A DNA stretch of 42,880 nucleotides from Pseudomonas sp. 10-1B. GTDB taxonomy: Bacteria > Pseudomonadota > Gammaproteobacteria > Pseudomonadales > Pseudomonadaceae. A model generated the notes under the pieces. It saw nothing but the letters and a program-made list of their open reading frames with translations. It was not told the origin of the DNA and did no database searches. The stretch covers positions 1 to 42,880 of the forward strand of contig NZ_JYKS01000090.1 in assembly GCF_000935045.1 (NCBI RefSeq), given 5' to 3'. This document shows positions 15,837-24,079 of this stretch, piece after piece. The translations under genes were made by a program, and so were the position numbers. The first letter of the stretch is position 1. The number at the start of each line of letters is the position of its first letter.

Positions 15837-16932
15837 ATGGAAATCCAACCGATCCTGAACACCATCAAGGACCTCACCGAGCGTTCCCAGTCCATTCGGG
15901 GGTATCTTTGACTACGATCACAAGCATGACCGTCTGATCGAAGTCAACCGCGAGCTGGAAGACCCCAACGTCTGGAACAAGCCCGAGTACGCCCAGGCCT
16001 TGGGCCGCGAGCGTGCCATGCTGGCGCAGGTCGTCGAGACCCTGGACAAACTGTCCAATGGCCTGGGCGACTGCAAGGACCTGCTCGACATGGCTGTCGA
16101 GGAAAATGACGAAAGCGCCGTCGGCGACGTCGTGACCGAGCTGGAAGGCCTGGAAGAAAACCTGGCCCAGCTTGAGTTCCGTCGCATGTTCAGCGGCGAG
16201 ATGGACATGAACAACGCCTACCTGGACATCCAGGCTGGCTCCGGCGGTACCGAAGCGCAGGACTGGGCCAACATCCTGCTGCGCATGTACCTGCGCTGGG
16301 CCGACAAGCGTGGTTTCGACGCCACCATCATCGAGCTGTCCGAAGGTGAAGTCGCCGGCATCAAGGGTGCCACCGTGCACATCAAGGGCGAGTACGTGTT
16401 CGGCTGGCTGCGCACCGAGATCGGCGTGCACCGCCTGGTGCGCAAGAGCCCGTTCGACTCTGGCGCCCGTCGCCACACCTCGTTCTCGGCGGTATTCGTC
16501 TCGCCCGAGATCGACGACAAGGTCGAGATCGAGATCAATCCGGCCGACCTGCGCATCGACACCTACCGCTCCTCCGGTGCCGGTGGCCAGCACGTCAACA
16601 CCACCGACTCGGCCGTGCGTATCACCCACGTGCCGACCAACACCGTGGTGGCCTGCCAGAACGAACGCTCCCAGCACGCCAACAAGGACACCGCCATGAA
16701 AATGCTGCGGGCCAAGTTGTACGAGCTGGAAATGCAGAAGCGCAACGCCGCCTCGCAGGCACTGGAAGACAGCAAGTCGGACATCGGCTGGGGCCACCAG
16801 ATTCGCTCCTACGTACTGGATGACTCGCGCATCAAGGACCTGCGTACCGGCGTTGAACGCAGCGACTGCCAGAAGGTCCTGGACGGCGACCTCGACCAAT
16901 ACCTGGAAGCGAGCCTCAAGCAGGGCCTGTAA
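15837..16932 (+). CDS. prfB: Peptide chain release factor 2 (programmed +1 frameshift)
   Basis: Release factor 2 ends translation at UGA and UAA codons. The gene is read as 15837..15908 joined to 15910..16932, giving 364 residues, the normal length. Frame zero runs ATG GAA ATC CAA ... CTT and meets TGA at 15909; a +1 shift continues with GAC TAC GAT. The anticodon-like SPF tripeptide appears in RKSPFDSGARRHTSF, and the catalytic GGQ in SSGAGGQHVNTTDSAV. It is followed after 92 bases by lysS, the usual prfB-lysS pair. Annotators that ignore the frameshift would call only the second part, from 16000. Confidence 0.96.
15897..15911 (+). promoter_or_regulatory. prfB programmed frameshift site
   Basis: The sequence CGG GGG TAT CTT TGA C contains the internal Shine-Dalgarno-like GGGGG, the slippery CTT codon and the in-frame TGA followed by C, a poor termination context. 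This is the known autoregulatory element: low RF2 favours slipping into the productive frame. Confidence 0.95.
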
Positions 16933-17024
16933 GCCGCACACCACTGCCGCGCTACCGGCCACCCGCCGTTAGCGCGCGCCCTGCCCGACAAGGGCAACGA
17001 ATACCTGATGGAAAGAATGACGAC

Positions 17025-18527
17025 ATGAGCGACCTCAAGACCGAATCGCAAGACCTGCAACAGGAAGAAAATGCCCTGATCGCCCTGCGCAAGGAAAAAC
17101 TTGCCGCCGAGCGTGCCAAGGGCAATGCCTTCCCCAACGACTTCCGCCGCGACAACTATTGCAACGACCTGCAGAAGCAGTACGCGGACAAGACCAAGGA
17201 AGAGCTGGAAGCAGCCGCGATCCCGGTCAAGGTAGCCGGCCGCATCATGCTCAACCGTGGTTCGTTCATGGTTATCCAGGACATGACCGGGCGCATCCAG
17301 GTCTACGTCAACCGCAAGACCCTGCCGGAAGAAACCCTGGCTGCGGTCAAGACCTGGGACCTGGGCGACATCATCAGCGCCGAAGGTACCCTGGCCCGTT
17401 CCGGCAAGGGCGACCTGTACGTCGAGATGAACAACGTGCGCCTGCTGACCAAGTCGCTGCGCCCGCTGCCCGACAAGCACCATGGCCTGACCGACACCGA
17501 GCAGCGCTACCGCCAGCGTTACGTCGACCTGATGGTCAACGAAGAAACCCGCCACACCTTCCGTGTGCGTTCGCAGGTGATCTCGCACATCCGCAAGTTC
17601 CTCATCGAGCGTGACTTCCTCGAAGTCGAGACGCCGATGCTGCAGACCATCCCTGGCGGTGCCGCGGCCAAGCCGTTCGAAACCCACCACAACGCCCTAG
17701 ACATGGCCATGTTCCTGCGCATCGCGCCGGAGCTGTACCTCAAGCGCCTGGTGGTTGGTGGCTTCGAGAAGGTGTTCGAGATCAACCGCAACTTCCGTAA
17801 CGAAGGCGTTTCGACTCGGCACAACCCCGAATTCACCATGCTCGAGTTCTACCAGGCCTACGCCGACTACCGCGACAACATGGACCTCACCGAGGAACTG
17901 TTCCGCGAGCTGGCGCAGTTGGTACTGGGCAGCACCGACGTGCCGTATGGCGACAAGGTGTTCCACTTCGGCGAACCGTTCTCCCGTCTGTCGGTGTTCG
18001 ACTCGATCCTCAAGTACAACCCTGAGCTGACCGCTGCCGACCTGCAGGACGTCGACCGCGCCCGCGACATCGCCAAGAAGGCCGGTGCCAAGGTGCTCGG
18101 CCACGAAGGCCTGGGCAAGCTGCAAGTGATGATTTTCGAAGAGCTGGTCGAGCACAAGCTGGAGCAGCCGCATTTCATCACCGAGTACCCGTTCGAAGTG
18201 TCGCCGCTGGCTCGTCGCAACGACGACAACCCGGCGGTTACCGACCGCTTCGAGCTGTTCATCGGCGGCCGCGAAATTGCCAACGCCTACTCCGAGCTCA
18301 ACGATGCCGAAGACCAGGCCGAGCGCTTCCTGGCCCAGGTGGCCGAGAAGGACGCCGGTGACGACGAAGCCATGCACTACGACGCCGACTTCGTGCGCGC
18401 CCTGGAGTACGGCATGCCGCCGACTGCCGGTGAAGGCATCGGCATCGACCGCCTGGTGATGCTGCTGACCAACTCGCCGTCGATCCGCGATGTGATCCTG
18501 TTCCCGCACATGCGTCCGCAGGCCTGA
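17025..18527 (+). CDS. lysS: Lysyl-tRNA synthetase, class II
   Basis: A 500-residue enzyme that charges tRNA-Lys with lysine in the cytoplasm. The N-terminal OB-fold anticodon-binding domain covers about 55-165 (VAGRIMLNRGSFMVIQDMTG). The class II catalytic domain has motif 2 at FRNEGVSTRHNPEFTM (from residue 257) and motif 3 at GEGIGIDRLVMLLTN near the C-terminus. The ATG at 17025 follows GAAAGAATGACG, a fair ribosome site. It follows prfB and ends at a clear terminator. Confidence 0.97.
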   Translation: MSDLKTESQDLQQEENALIALRKEKLAAERAKGNAFPNDFRRDNYCNDLQKQYADKTKEELEAAAIPVKVAGRIMLNRGSFMVIQDMTGRIQVYVNRKTLPEETLAAVKTWDLGDIISAEGTLARSGKGDLYVEMNNVRLLTKSLRPLPDKHHGLTDTEQRYRQRYVDLMVNEETRHTFRVRSQVISHIRKFLIERDFLEVETPMLQTIPGGAAAKPFETHHNALDMAMFLRIAPELYLKRLVVGGFEKVFEINRNFRNEGVSTRHNPEFTMLEFYQAYADYRDNMDLTEELFRELAQLVLGSTDVPYGDKVFHFGEPFSRLSVFDSILKYNPELTAADLQDVDRARDIAKKAGAKVLGHEGLGKLQVMIFEELVEHKLEQPHFITEYPFEVSPLARRNDDNPAVTDRFELFIGGREIANAYSELNDAEDQAERFLAQVAEKDAGDDEAMHYDADFVRALEYGMPPTAGEGIGIDRLVMLLTNSPSIRDVILFPHMRPQA

Positions 18528-18540
18528 GTGAATTGAACGA

Positions 18541-18563
18541 GCCGCCTTTCGAGGCGGCTTTTT
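18541..18563 (+). terminator. Rho-independent terminator of prfB-lysS
   Basis: A 7-bp stem (GCCGCCT/AGGCGGC) with a TTCG loop is followed by five T residues, 13 bases after the lysS stop. Confidence 0.9.
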
Positions 18564-18590
18564 CTTGCGTGAAGCTTTATGTTGTCAATA

Positions 18591-18687
18591 CCGGCCCTTT
18601 CGCGGGCAAGCCCGCTCCTACACGGATCTCACAATTCTCTGAGCTGTGGGGCCTTTGTAGGAGCGGGCTTGCCCGCGAAAGGGCCGG
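18591..18687. repeat. REP pair after lysS
   Basis: Two inverted arms, CCGGCCCTTTCGCGGGCAAG... and the exact inverse ending in CGCGAAAGGGCCGG, about 30 bases each, surround a 36-base spacer. Confidence 0.88.
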
Positions 18688-18719
18688 CACTGACGAAACA
18701 CTGTCCATGAGGTACCCCC

Positions 18720-19436
18720 GTGACACCCGCCATGCCTCACCAAGGCGCCGCCGGCATCGCCACCGCCGTCGCCGAAAGCGTGCAATACCAAGGCCGCAAG
18801 ACTGCCCGCCAAGGCAGCGAACAGCGCCGCCAGCTGATCCTCGATGCCGCCATGCGCATCGTCGTGCGCGAGGGCGTACGTGGCGTGCGCCACCGCGCCG
18901 TGGCCGCCGAGGCCGGTGTGCCATTGTCGGCCACCACCTACTACTTCAAGGACATCGAGGACCTGCTCACCGATACCTTCGCCCAGTACGTCGAACGCAG
19001 CGCCGCCTACATGGCCAAGCTCTGGGCCAACACCGAGGTGGTATTGCGCCAGTTGCTGGCGCAGGGCGACGGCAGCCCGCAGGCACGGGCGCGGCTGGCT
19101 GACGAAGTGGCGCGCATGACCGCCGACTACGTCCAGCGCCAGCTCCTGAACCGCCGCGACTTCCTGATGGCCGAGCAGGCCTTCCGCCAGGAGGCGCTGC
19201 TGTGCCCGCGCCTGGCCGAGCTGGTGTGCGCCCACGAGCAGATCCTGCTGCATGGCACCCGCCAGTTGCTGCAGGTGGTGGGCTCGCGGCAACCGGAACA
19301 GGACGCCCAAATGTTGACGGCGATTATCGAGCAGATGGAATATCAGGGCCTGCTCAACGGTGCGAATGCGCAAGCCGATGGGCAGATGCTCGCTATGCTT
19401 AGCCGATACCTGCAGTTGGTGCTGGCATCGGCCTGA
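18720..19436 (+). CDS. TetR-family transcriptional regulator
   Basis: A 238-residue regulator. An unusual N-terminal tail of about 35 residues precedes the HTH region (RRQLILDAAMRIVVREGVRG, then AAEAGVPLSATTYYFKDIED, about 36-85), which matches the TetR N-terminal signature. The C-terminal ligand and dimer domain gives no clue to the ligand. The GTG start at 18720 is supported by GAGGT 7 bases upstream; an ATG at 18732 is a weaker option. The neighbouring genes do not form an obvious pathway, so its target is unknown. From memory the equivalent P. aeruginosa position (PA3699) is also a TetR gene. Confidence 0.88.
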   Translation: MTPAMPHQGAAGIATAVAESVQYQGRKTARQGSEQRRQLILDAAMRIVVREGVRGVRHRAVAAEAGVPLSATTYYFKDIEDLLTDTFAQYVERSAAYMAKLWANTEVVLRQLLAQGDGSPQARARLADEVARMTADYVQRQLLNRRDFLMAEQAFRQEALLCPRLAELVCAHEQILLHGTRQLLQVVGSRQPEQDAQMLTAIIEQMEYQGLLNGANAQADGQMLAMLSRYLQLVLASA

Positions 19437-19465
19437 GCCGAGAACGACTTTTCAAGGAGAACCTG

Positions 19466-20014
19466 ATGAAAGCCTGGCGTGTGGTGTTGTTGACTCTGTC
19501 ATTCCTGCTGCTGGGCGGTTGTCTGGTGACCTTCCACGAGCCCTTGCCGAGCAACCAGGCGGCGCCCAAGGCCTTGCTCGGCAAGTGGAGCAGCAAGGAC
19601 GCCTGGGGCGAGCCGCTGAAGCTGGTGATCAGCCGTAGCGGCGGCGATGCCTACAAGGCGGTGGCCACGGCCAAGGGCAAGGCCGCTGAAGAATACGTGT
19701 TCACCGTGTCGCGCCACGGCAACCGCTGGTACCTGTCGGCCGGTGTGCCCAAGCGCCTGGGTGGCAACTTCCTGATCGGTGGTTTCGACATCGTCGATGG
19801 CAAGGAACTGGTGGTCTACAACCTGGATGTCGAGCAGGTGCAGCAGGCAGTGGACAAGAAAGAACTGACCGGGCGCAGCACCAAGGTGTCGGAGGACAAT
19901 GGCGCAGGTGTGCTGATCGACAGCCCGTCGGAGCGGGTGCTGGCGTACCTGGACGACCCGGCCAACTCCGACTTGTTCGTCGAGGTGGCGCGGTTCCAGC
20001 GGTCCGGCAAATGA
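19466..20014 (+). CDS. Predicted lipoprotein of unknown function
   Basis: A 182-residue protein with a clear lipoprotein signal: KAWRVVLLTLSFLLLGGC, with Cys19 as the acylation site and Leu20-Val21 after it, which favours outer-membrane sorting. The mature part is rich in beta-prone residues (KLVISRSGGDAYKAVATAKG, NRWYLSAGVPKRLGG), suggesting a small barrel or lipocalin-like fold, but I recognise no family. AAGGAG lies 7 bases before the ATG. It follows the tetR gene by 29 bases and could be co-transcribed with it. Confidence 0.82.
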   Translation: MKAWRVVLLTLSFLLLGGCLVTFHEPLPSNQAAPKALLGKWSSKDAWGEPLKLVISRSGGDAYKAVATAKGKAAEEYVFTVSRHGNRWYLSAGVPKRLGGNFLIGGFDIVDGKELVVYNLDVEQVQQAVDKKELTGRSTKVSEDNGAGVLIDSPSERVLAYLDDPANSDLFVEVARFQRSGK

Positions 20015-20021
20015 CCGTGCT

Positions 20022-20115
20022 GGCTTCATCGCCGGCAAGCCAGCTCCCACAGGTTTATCACTGCCTTCGAGCCCTGTGGTGTACCTGTGGGAGCTGGCTT
20101 GCCGGCGATGAGGCC
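20022..20115. repeat. REP pair upstream of the QEGLA gene
   Basis: Inverted arms GGCTTCATCGCCGGCAAGCC... and ...GGCTTGCCGGCGATGAGGCC with a short spacer. The right arm ends about 20 bases before the ribosome site of the next gene. Confidence 0.88.
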
Positions 20116-20149
20116 GGTACAGGTTTTCTGTACTAGAAAGGAGTCCCCG

Positions 20150-21427
20150 GTGGACGAATACCAGCAAACCATCCGCGCCCTGTCCGACCGCATCGTCGCG
20201 GCACAGACCCCGATCCGGGTCCTGGACGCGGTGAAATGGGACGACAACATTCGCCAGGGCTTCCTCAAGGCCAAAGGCAAGGAGCCGCCGGCAGTCGACC
20301 GCGCCTACTACCAGTCCCGCCCATTGGCGTTCGACTCCAACGCGGTCAAGGCCGAGTTCCAGAGTATCGAGCGCGATATCATTCGCCAGCTTGGCCAGTT
20401 CAACCCGGTCGGGCAGATCATGAAGCGCATGTGCCGCGAATACCGCATGGTGGTGCGCATGCTCGAAGCGCGCGGCACCGAAGATTTCGGCTTGATCTCC
20501 CAGGAATTGTACGGCGCTGCCTCGGATGCCTTCCACGCCGGTGACCCGACCCTGGCCGACCTCGGTCTGATGCTGTCGGATTACCTGAATAACATCGATG
20601 GCCGTGGCGACCTCAAGGACGAACCGAAGAACCTCACCGCCAAGGAGGCCGTGGATATTCTCCAGCGCCGCCTGAACAAAGTGTTCGGCGAGGCCGAGGA
20701 AACCATCCGCGTGTTCGAGTCCGACGGTATCGTTGCCGATGCCGCGGCCGGTGCCGACTACATCAAGGTGCGCGCCGATGCCATGTTCAACAGTCGCGAC
20801 GTGCGTGCCCTCGAGGTGCATGAGGGGTTGGTGCATGTCGGTACCACGCTCAATGGCCTGAACCAGCCAATTTGCACCTTCCTGGCCAAGGGCCCGCCCT
20901 CGTCGACGGTGACCCAGGAGGGCCTGGCCATTCTCATGGAGGTGATTGCCTTCGCCTCCTACCCCAGCCGCCTGCGCAAGCTGACCAACCGCACCCGCGC
21001 CATCCATATGGTCGAGGAGGGCGCCGACTTCATGCAGGTCTATGGCTTCTTCCGCGAGCAGGGCTTCGAGATGGCGCAGAGCTACAGCAACGCCAGCCGG
21101 GTATTCCGCGGCTCGGTGCCCAATGGCCTGCCATTCACCAAGGACTTGTCCTACCTCAAGGGCTTCATCATGGTTTACAACTACATTCAGTTGGCCGTGA
21201 AGAAGGGCAAGCTCGAACAGATCCCGTTGCTGTTCTGTGGCAAGACCACCCTGGAAGACATGCGCACCCTGCGCCAGTTGGTCGAGGAGGGCTTGGTCGA
21301 GCCGCCCAAGTATTTGCCGGAGCAGTTCCGCGACCTCAATGCGCTATCGGCCTGGATGTGCTTCTCCAACTTCCTCAACCACCTGAGCCTGGACCGCATT
21401 GAAGCCGACTACGCGAACATTCTCTGA
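20150..21427 (+). CDS. QEGLA-motif protein (DUF1704), putative zinc carboxypeptidase
   Basis: A 425-residue member of the family named for flavohemoglobin-modulating QEGLA proteins (TIGR02421/DUF1704). The two hallmarks are HEGLVH at 224-229, an HExxxH zinc-type motif, and TQEGLA with Glu257, about 30 residues later. The eukaryotic DUF1704 protein MATCAP is a tubulin tyrosine carboxypeptidase using an HExxxH motif, so a zinc peptidase role here is plausible inference, not shown for this protein. The GTG start at 20150 has AAAGGAG seven bases upstream; the frame is open further 5' only because it runs through the REP pair. The 3' end overlaps the hydrolase gene by 29 bases. Confidence 0.9.
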   Translation: MDEYQQTIRALSDRIVAAQTPIRVLDAVKWDDNIRQGFLKAKGKEPPAVDRAYYQSRPLAFDSNAVKAEFQSIERDIIRQLGQFNPVGQIMKRMCREYRMVVRMLEARGTEDFGLISQELYGAASDAFHAGDPTLADLGLMLSDYLNNIDGRGDLKDEPKNLTAKEAVDILQRRLNKVFGEAEETIRVFESDGIVADAAAGADYIKVRADAMFNSRDVRALEVHEGLVHVGTTLNGLNQPICTFLAKGPPSSTVTQEGLAILMEVIAFASYPSRLRKLTNRTRAIHMVEEGADFMQVYGFFREQGFEMAQSYSNASRVFRGSVPNGLPFTKDLSYLKGFIMVYNYIQLAVKKGKLEQIPLLFCGKTTLEDMRTLRQLVEEGLVEPPKYLPEQFRDLNALSAWMCFSNFLNHLSLDRIEADYANIL

Positions 21428-22322
21428 GCGCTGCCGCCTGCTGGCCCTGGGCATGCTCCTGCTGGGTCTGGGCGGCTGCAGCAGCCTGCTGTTCTACCCA
21501 GAACCTGGCCAGGCGTTCACCCCTGAGCGGGCCAGGCTCGCATACCGCGATGTTACCCTGACCACCGCTGACGGCGTCCGCCTGCACGGCTGGTGGCTGC
21601 CGGCCAAGGCCGGCGTCGAGGTCAAGGGCACGGTGCTGCACCTGCACGGCAATGGTGGCAACTTGCCGGGGCATCTGGGCGGCAGCTACTGGTTGCCGGA
21701 GCAGGGCTACCAGGTGTTGATGATCGATTACCGCGGCTATGGCCTGTCCCAGGGCAAGCCGAGCCTGCCGGAAGTGTACGAGGACATCGCGGCGGCCATG
21801 GCCTGGCTGGAGCAGGCGCCCGAGGTCAAGGGCAAGCCACTGGTGCTGTTGGGGCAGAGCCTGGGCGGTGCCATGGCCATCCATTACCTGGCAGCCCACC
21901 CCGAGCAGCGCCAGCGCTTTAGCGCCCTGGTGTTCGATGGCGTGCCGGCCAGTTACCGCGCGGTCGGGCGCTTTGCCCTCAGCACTTCGTGGATGACCTG
22001 GCCGTTGCAGGTGCCGCTGTCGTGGCTGGTGCCGGACGGCGACAGCGCGATCCGTTCGATCGAGCAGTTGAGCAGCCCGCCCAAGCTGTTCTTCCACAGC
22101 ATCGACGACAACCTGGTGCCGATGGACAACGGCATCCGCCTGTACCAGCACGCGCCACCGCCGCGGGTGCTGCAACTGACTCGTGGTGGCCACGTACAGA
22201 CCTTCGCCGACCCCACATGGCGCCAGGTGATGCTGCGTTTCCTCGATGACCCCAGCCATTTCAACGGCCTGCGGCGGCTTGCCGAAGTGCCAAATTTCCC
22301 TGACGAGAAGAACAAGCAATGA
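21399..22322 (+). CDS. Alpha/beta hydrolase, predicted lipoprotein
   Basis: A 307-residue serine hydrolase of the BEM46/YfhR-like type. The catalytic set is Ser154 in LLGQSLGGAM, an Asp at 236-237 in HSIDDNLVP, and His265 in RGGHVQTF; the oxyanion segment is HLHGNGGN. I chose the TTG at 21399 because it supplies a complete lipoprotein signal (MKPTTRTFSERCRLLALGML followed by LLGLGGC, Cys27); the first ATG at 21453 would leave almost no signal. This start lies inside the QEGLA gene and its ribosome site is weak, so expression may depend on translational coupling. The substrate is unknown. The stop overlaps the next start (ATGA). Confidence 0.82.
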   Translation: MKPTTRTFSERCRLLALGMLLLGLGGCSSLLFYPEPGQAFTPERARLAYRDVTLTTADGVRLHGWWLPAKAGVEVKGTVLHLHGNGGNLPGHLGGSYWLPEQGYQVLMIDYRGYGLSQGKPSLPEVYEDIAAAMAWLEQAPEVKGKPLVLLGQSLGGAMAIHYLAAHPEQRQRFSALVFDGVPASYRAVGRFALSTSWMTWPLQVPLSWLVPDGDSAIRSIEQLSSPPKLFFHSIDDNLVPMDNGIRLYQHAPPPRVLQLTRGGHVQTFADPTWRQVMLRFLDDPSHFNGLRRLAEVPNFPDEKNKQ

Positions 22323-22645
22323 GTGAAGAACGCAACGCCATCCCGCTGATCCTGACCGGCGTCGGCAGCATCATCGTGACGGTGGGGGCCTTGTGGTACT
22401 ACGGTTACCTGCATTTCGCCAAGCCCGAGGATGCCCTGTTGCTGCAGGACTTCACCATGCTCAAGACCATCCCAGGCGAGGACTACAAGGTTTCGCTGGA
22501 CCCGGCGCCGCAAGTGGCCCAGTGCGTGGATGGCGTGCTGGTGCTGTTCGATACCCAGCAGAAAGGCCTGACTGGCGTGCTGGTGGACAACCGCAAGCGT
22601 GCGGTGCGCTGCATGGGCGAGGAAACTCCGCAGCAGGTGCAGTGA
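22319..22645 (+). CDS. Small membrane-anchored protein of unknown function
   Basis: A 108-residue protein. One hydrophobic helix lies at about 8-28 (IPLILTGVGSIIVTVGALWY), followed by a soluble domain of about 75 residues with two cysteines (in AQCVDG and VRCMGE). The soluble part has short alternating strands. No family recognised. It starts within the stop codon of the hydrolase gene, so the two are probably translated together. Confidence 0.75.
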   Translation: MSEERNAIPLILTGVGSIIVTVGALWYYGYLHFAKPEDALLLQDFTMLKTIPGEDYKVSLDPAPQVAQCVDGVLVLFDTQQKGLTGVLVDNRKRAVRCMGEETPQQVQ

Positions 22646-22664
22646 GCCATTATTTCTACTGCTT

Positions 22665-22768
22665 GTACCGGCCTCTTCGCGGGCACGCCCGCTCCCACAG
22701 GTACAGCGCCAGTTTAGAGCCTGGCAGTGTACCTGTGGGAGCGGGCGTGCCCGCGAAGAGGCCGGTAC
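22665..22768. repeat. REP pair with perfect 40-base arms
   Basis: The arm GTACCGGCCTCTTCGCGGGC... is repeated as an exact 40-base inverse, separated by 24 bases. It lies between convergent genes and can end transcription from either side. Confidence 0.92.
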
Positions 22769-22771
22769 AGG

Positions 22772-22803
22772 CAAAAGAAAGCCCCGCGGCGATGGCGGGG
22801 CTT
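22772..22803 (-). terminator. Terminator of the lptF-like operon
   Basis: A 9-bp stem (AAGCCCCGC/GCGGGGCTT) with a short loop. On the minus strand it is followed by TTTCTTTTG, giving a good intrinsic terminator 20 bases after the lptF-like stop. Confidence 0.8.
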
Positions 22804-22823
22804 GTCTATTCAGCTAGCCAGCC

Positions 22824-23615
22824 TTACTGCTGAACCTGGCTAACCGAGCGTGGTGCCACCGGCTGGTTGTCGTTGGAGATGGTCACCTCCACGCGACGGT
22901 TCTGCGCACGCCCCGAGTTGCTCGAGTTGTCCGCCACCGGGTACTCCTTGCCATAACCCTGGGCGACGATGCGCGCCGGGTCGACACCGGCACGTACCAG
23001 GGCCATGCGCACGCTGTTGGCGCGGCGCTCGGAGAGGGTCTGGTTGTAGTTGGCCGAGCCGACGCTGTCGGTGTAGCCCTCGACAATCACCTTGCGTTCC
23101 GGGTTTTCCTGAAGGAACTGGGCCAGCTTGGTGATGTTCGGGTACGCGTTGCTCTTGAGTTCGGCCTTGTTGAAGTCGAACAGCACGTCGCCGAAGGTGA
23201 CCAGCGTTCCGCGGTCGGTCTGCTTGGCGTTGAGGCTGTCCTGCAGCTTGGCGATCTGTGCGTCGCGGGCATCCAGCTTGGCCTGGGCACGTTGGGCCGA
23301 GGCGTTCTTCAGCTCACCTTCGGCGGTGCGCAGGGCGATGGTCTGTTTGGCCACTTCGACGCGCTGGTTGGTCAGGTAGGCCAGCTGGTCGACCTTCTTC
23401 TCGTCTTCACGGTCCATGTAGGCCTTGTCGGCCTTGTTCAGCCAGTCCTGGGCGTCCTTGGTCTCCAGTGCCGCAACCTTGCTCGACTGCGGGTCGCTCT
23501 GCAGCGAGGAGAAGTTGCTGCGGGCCGCTTCCAGGTTGGCATTAGGGTCGTGCGAGCAGGCGGCAAGGCCGACGCTCAGGGCCAGCAGGGCGGGAATCAT
23601 GACGTAATTGCGCAT
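22824..23615 (-). CDS. lptF: OmpA-family outer-membrane lipoprotein, LptF-like
   Basis: A 263-residue lipoprotein. The signal MRNYVMIPALLALSVGLAAC places the lipid on Cys20. A DUF4398-like helical region (about 25-135, DREDEKKVDQLAYLTNQRVE...) looks coiled-coil. The C-terminal OmpA/MotB domain (about 140-250) binds peptidoglycan: VLFDFNKAELK, VEGYTDSVGSANYNQTLSER, RVEVTIS. The second ATG (23615) is chosen because AAAGGA lies 8 bases before it; the ATG at 23624 overlaps that site. It resembles P. aeruginosa LptF (PA3692), whose gene also follows a DUF4398 gene. Its role is outer-membrane attachment and envelope stress tolerance by family knowledge. Confidence 0.87.
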   Translation of the reverse strand: MRNYVMIPALLALSVGLAACSHDPNANLEAARSNFSSLQSDPQSSKVAALETKDAQDWLNKADKAYMDREDEKKVDQLAYLTNQRVEVAKQTIALRTAEGELKNASAQRAQAKLDARDAQIAKLQDSLNAKQTDRGTLVTFGDVLFDFNKAELKSNAYPNITKLAQFLQENPERKVIVEGYTDSVGSANYNQTLSERRANSVRMALVRAGVDPARIVAQGYGKEYPVADNSSNSGRAQNRRVEVTISNDNQPVAPRSVSQVQQ

Positions 23616-23665
23616 AGTGTTCATCCTTTGATCGTGTGCGAAAGCTAAGGGTGGCAGGGCAGGGC

Positions 23666-24079
23666 TCACTGAGCGCTGCGCAGGCCTTCCTCACGTACGT
23701 CCTGAACGCCCTGGCGGGCATCCTGTACAGCCTTCTGGGCCTTGGCCGCCTGGGCCTTGCGTTCGGCGAGGCGAGCGTCCCATTCGGCCTGCTCGGCCAG
23801 GCGCTTGGCGTCGTCGTACTTCTTGTCATGCATGGCGATTTCGGCCTGCTTGAACTTGTCCTGGGCCGCTTTCATTTCCACGGCAGCGAACTCGGTGCCG
23901 CCAGCGCTGACAGCGGAGTTCACGGCGGACTGGGTAACGGCATACTGCTCGGTGGGCGGGTTGCCTGCACAGCCGGCCAGAACCAGGCTACTGCCCAGGG
24001 CCAGCGCGGCCAGCTTGAACCCGCGCACATGAGTGGATGACGGTTTGAAAGTGCGGGTTTTCATGGTGGTCAGTTCCAT
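23666..24079 (-). CDS. DUF4398 lipoprotein, partner of the LptF-like gene
   Basis: A 137-residue predicted lipoprotein. The signal has a long n-region and ends in LVLAGC, with Cys37 modified. The mature part is nearly all helical, rich in Ala, Lys and Glu (AAVEMKAAQDKFKQAEIAMH), typical of DUF4398 coiled coils. The start at 24079 is set by AGGAG seven bases upstream; the next ATG at 24064 lacks one. It is the first gene of a two-gene operon with the OmpA lipoprotein 50 bases downstream, matching PA3691-PA3692 in P. aeruginosa as I recall it. Confidence 0.85.
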   Translation of the reverse strand: MELTTMKTRTFKPSSTHVRGFKLAALALGSSLVLAGCAGNPPTEQYAVTQSAVNSAVSAGGTEFAAVEMKAAQDKFKQAEIAMHDKKYDDAKRLAEQAEWDARLAERKAQAAKAQKAVQDARQGVQDVREEGLRSAQ

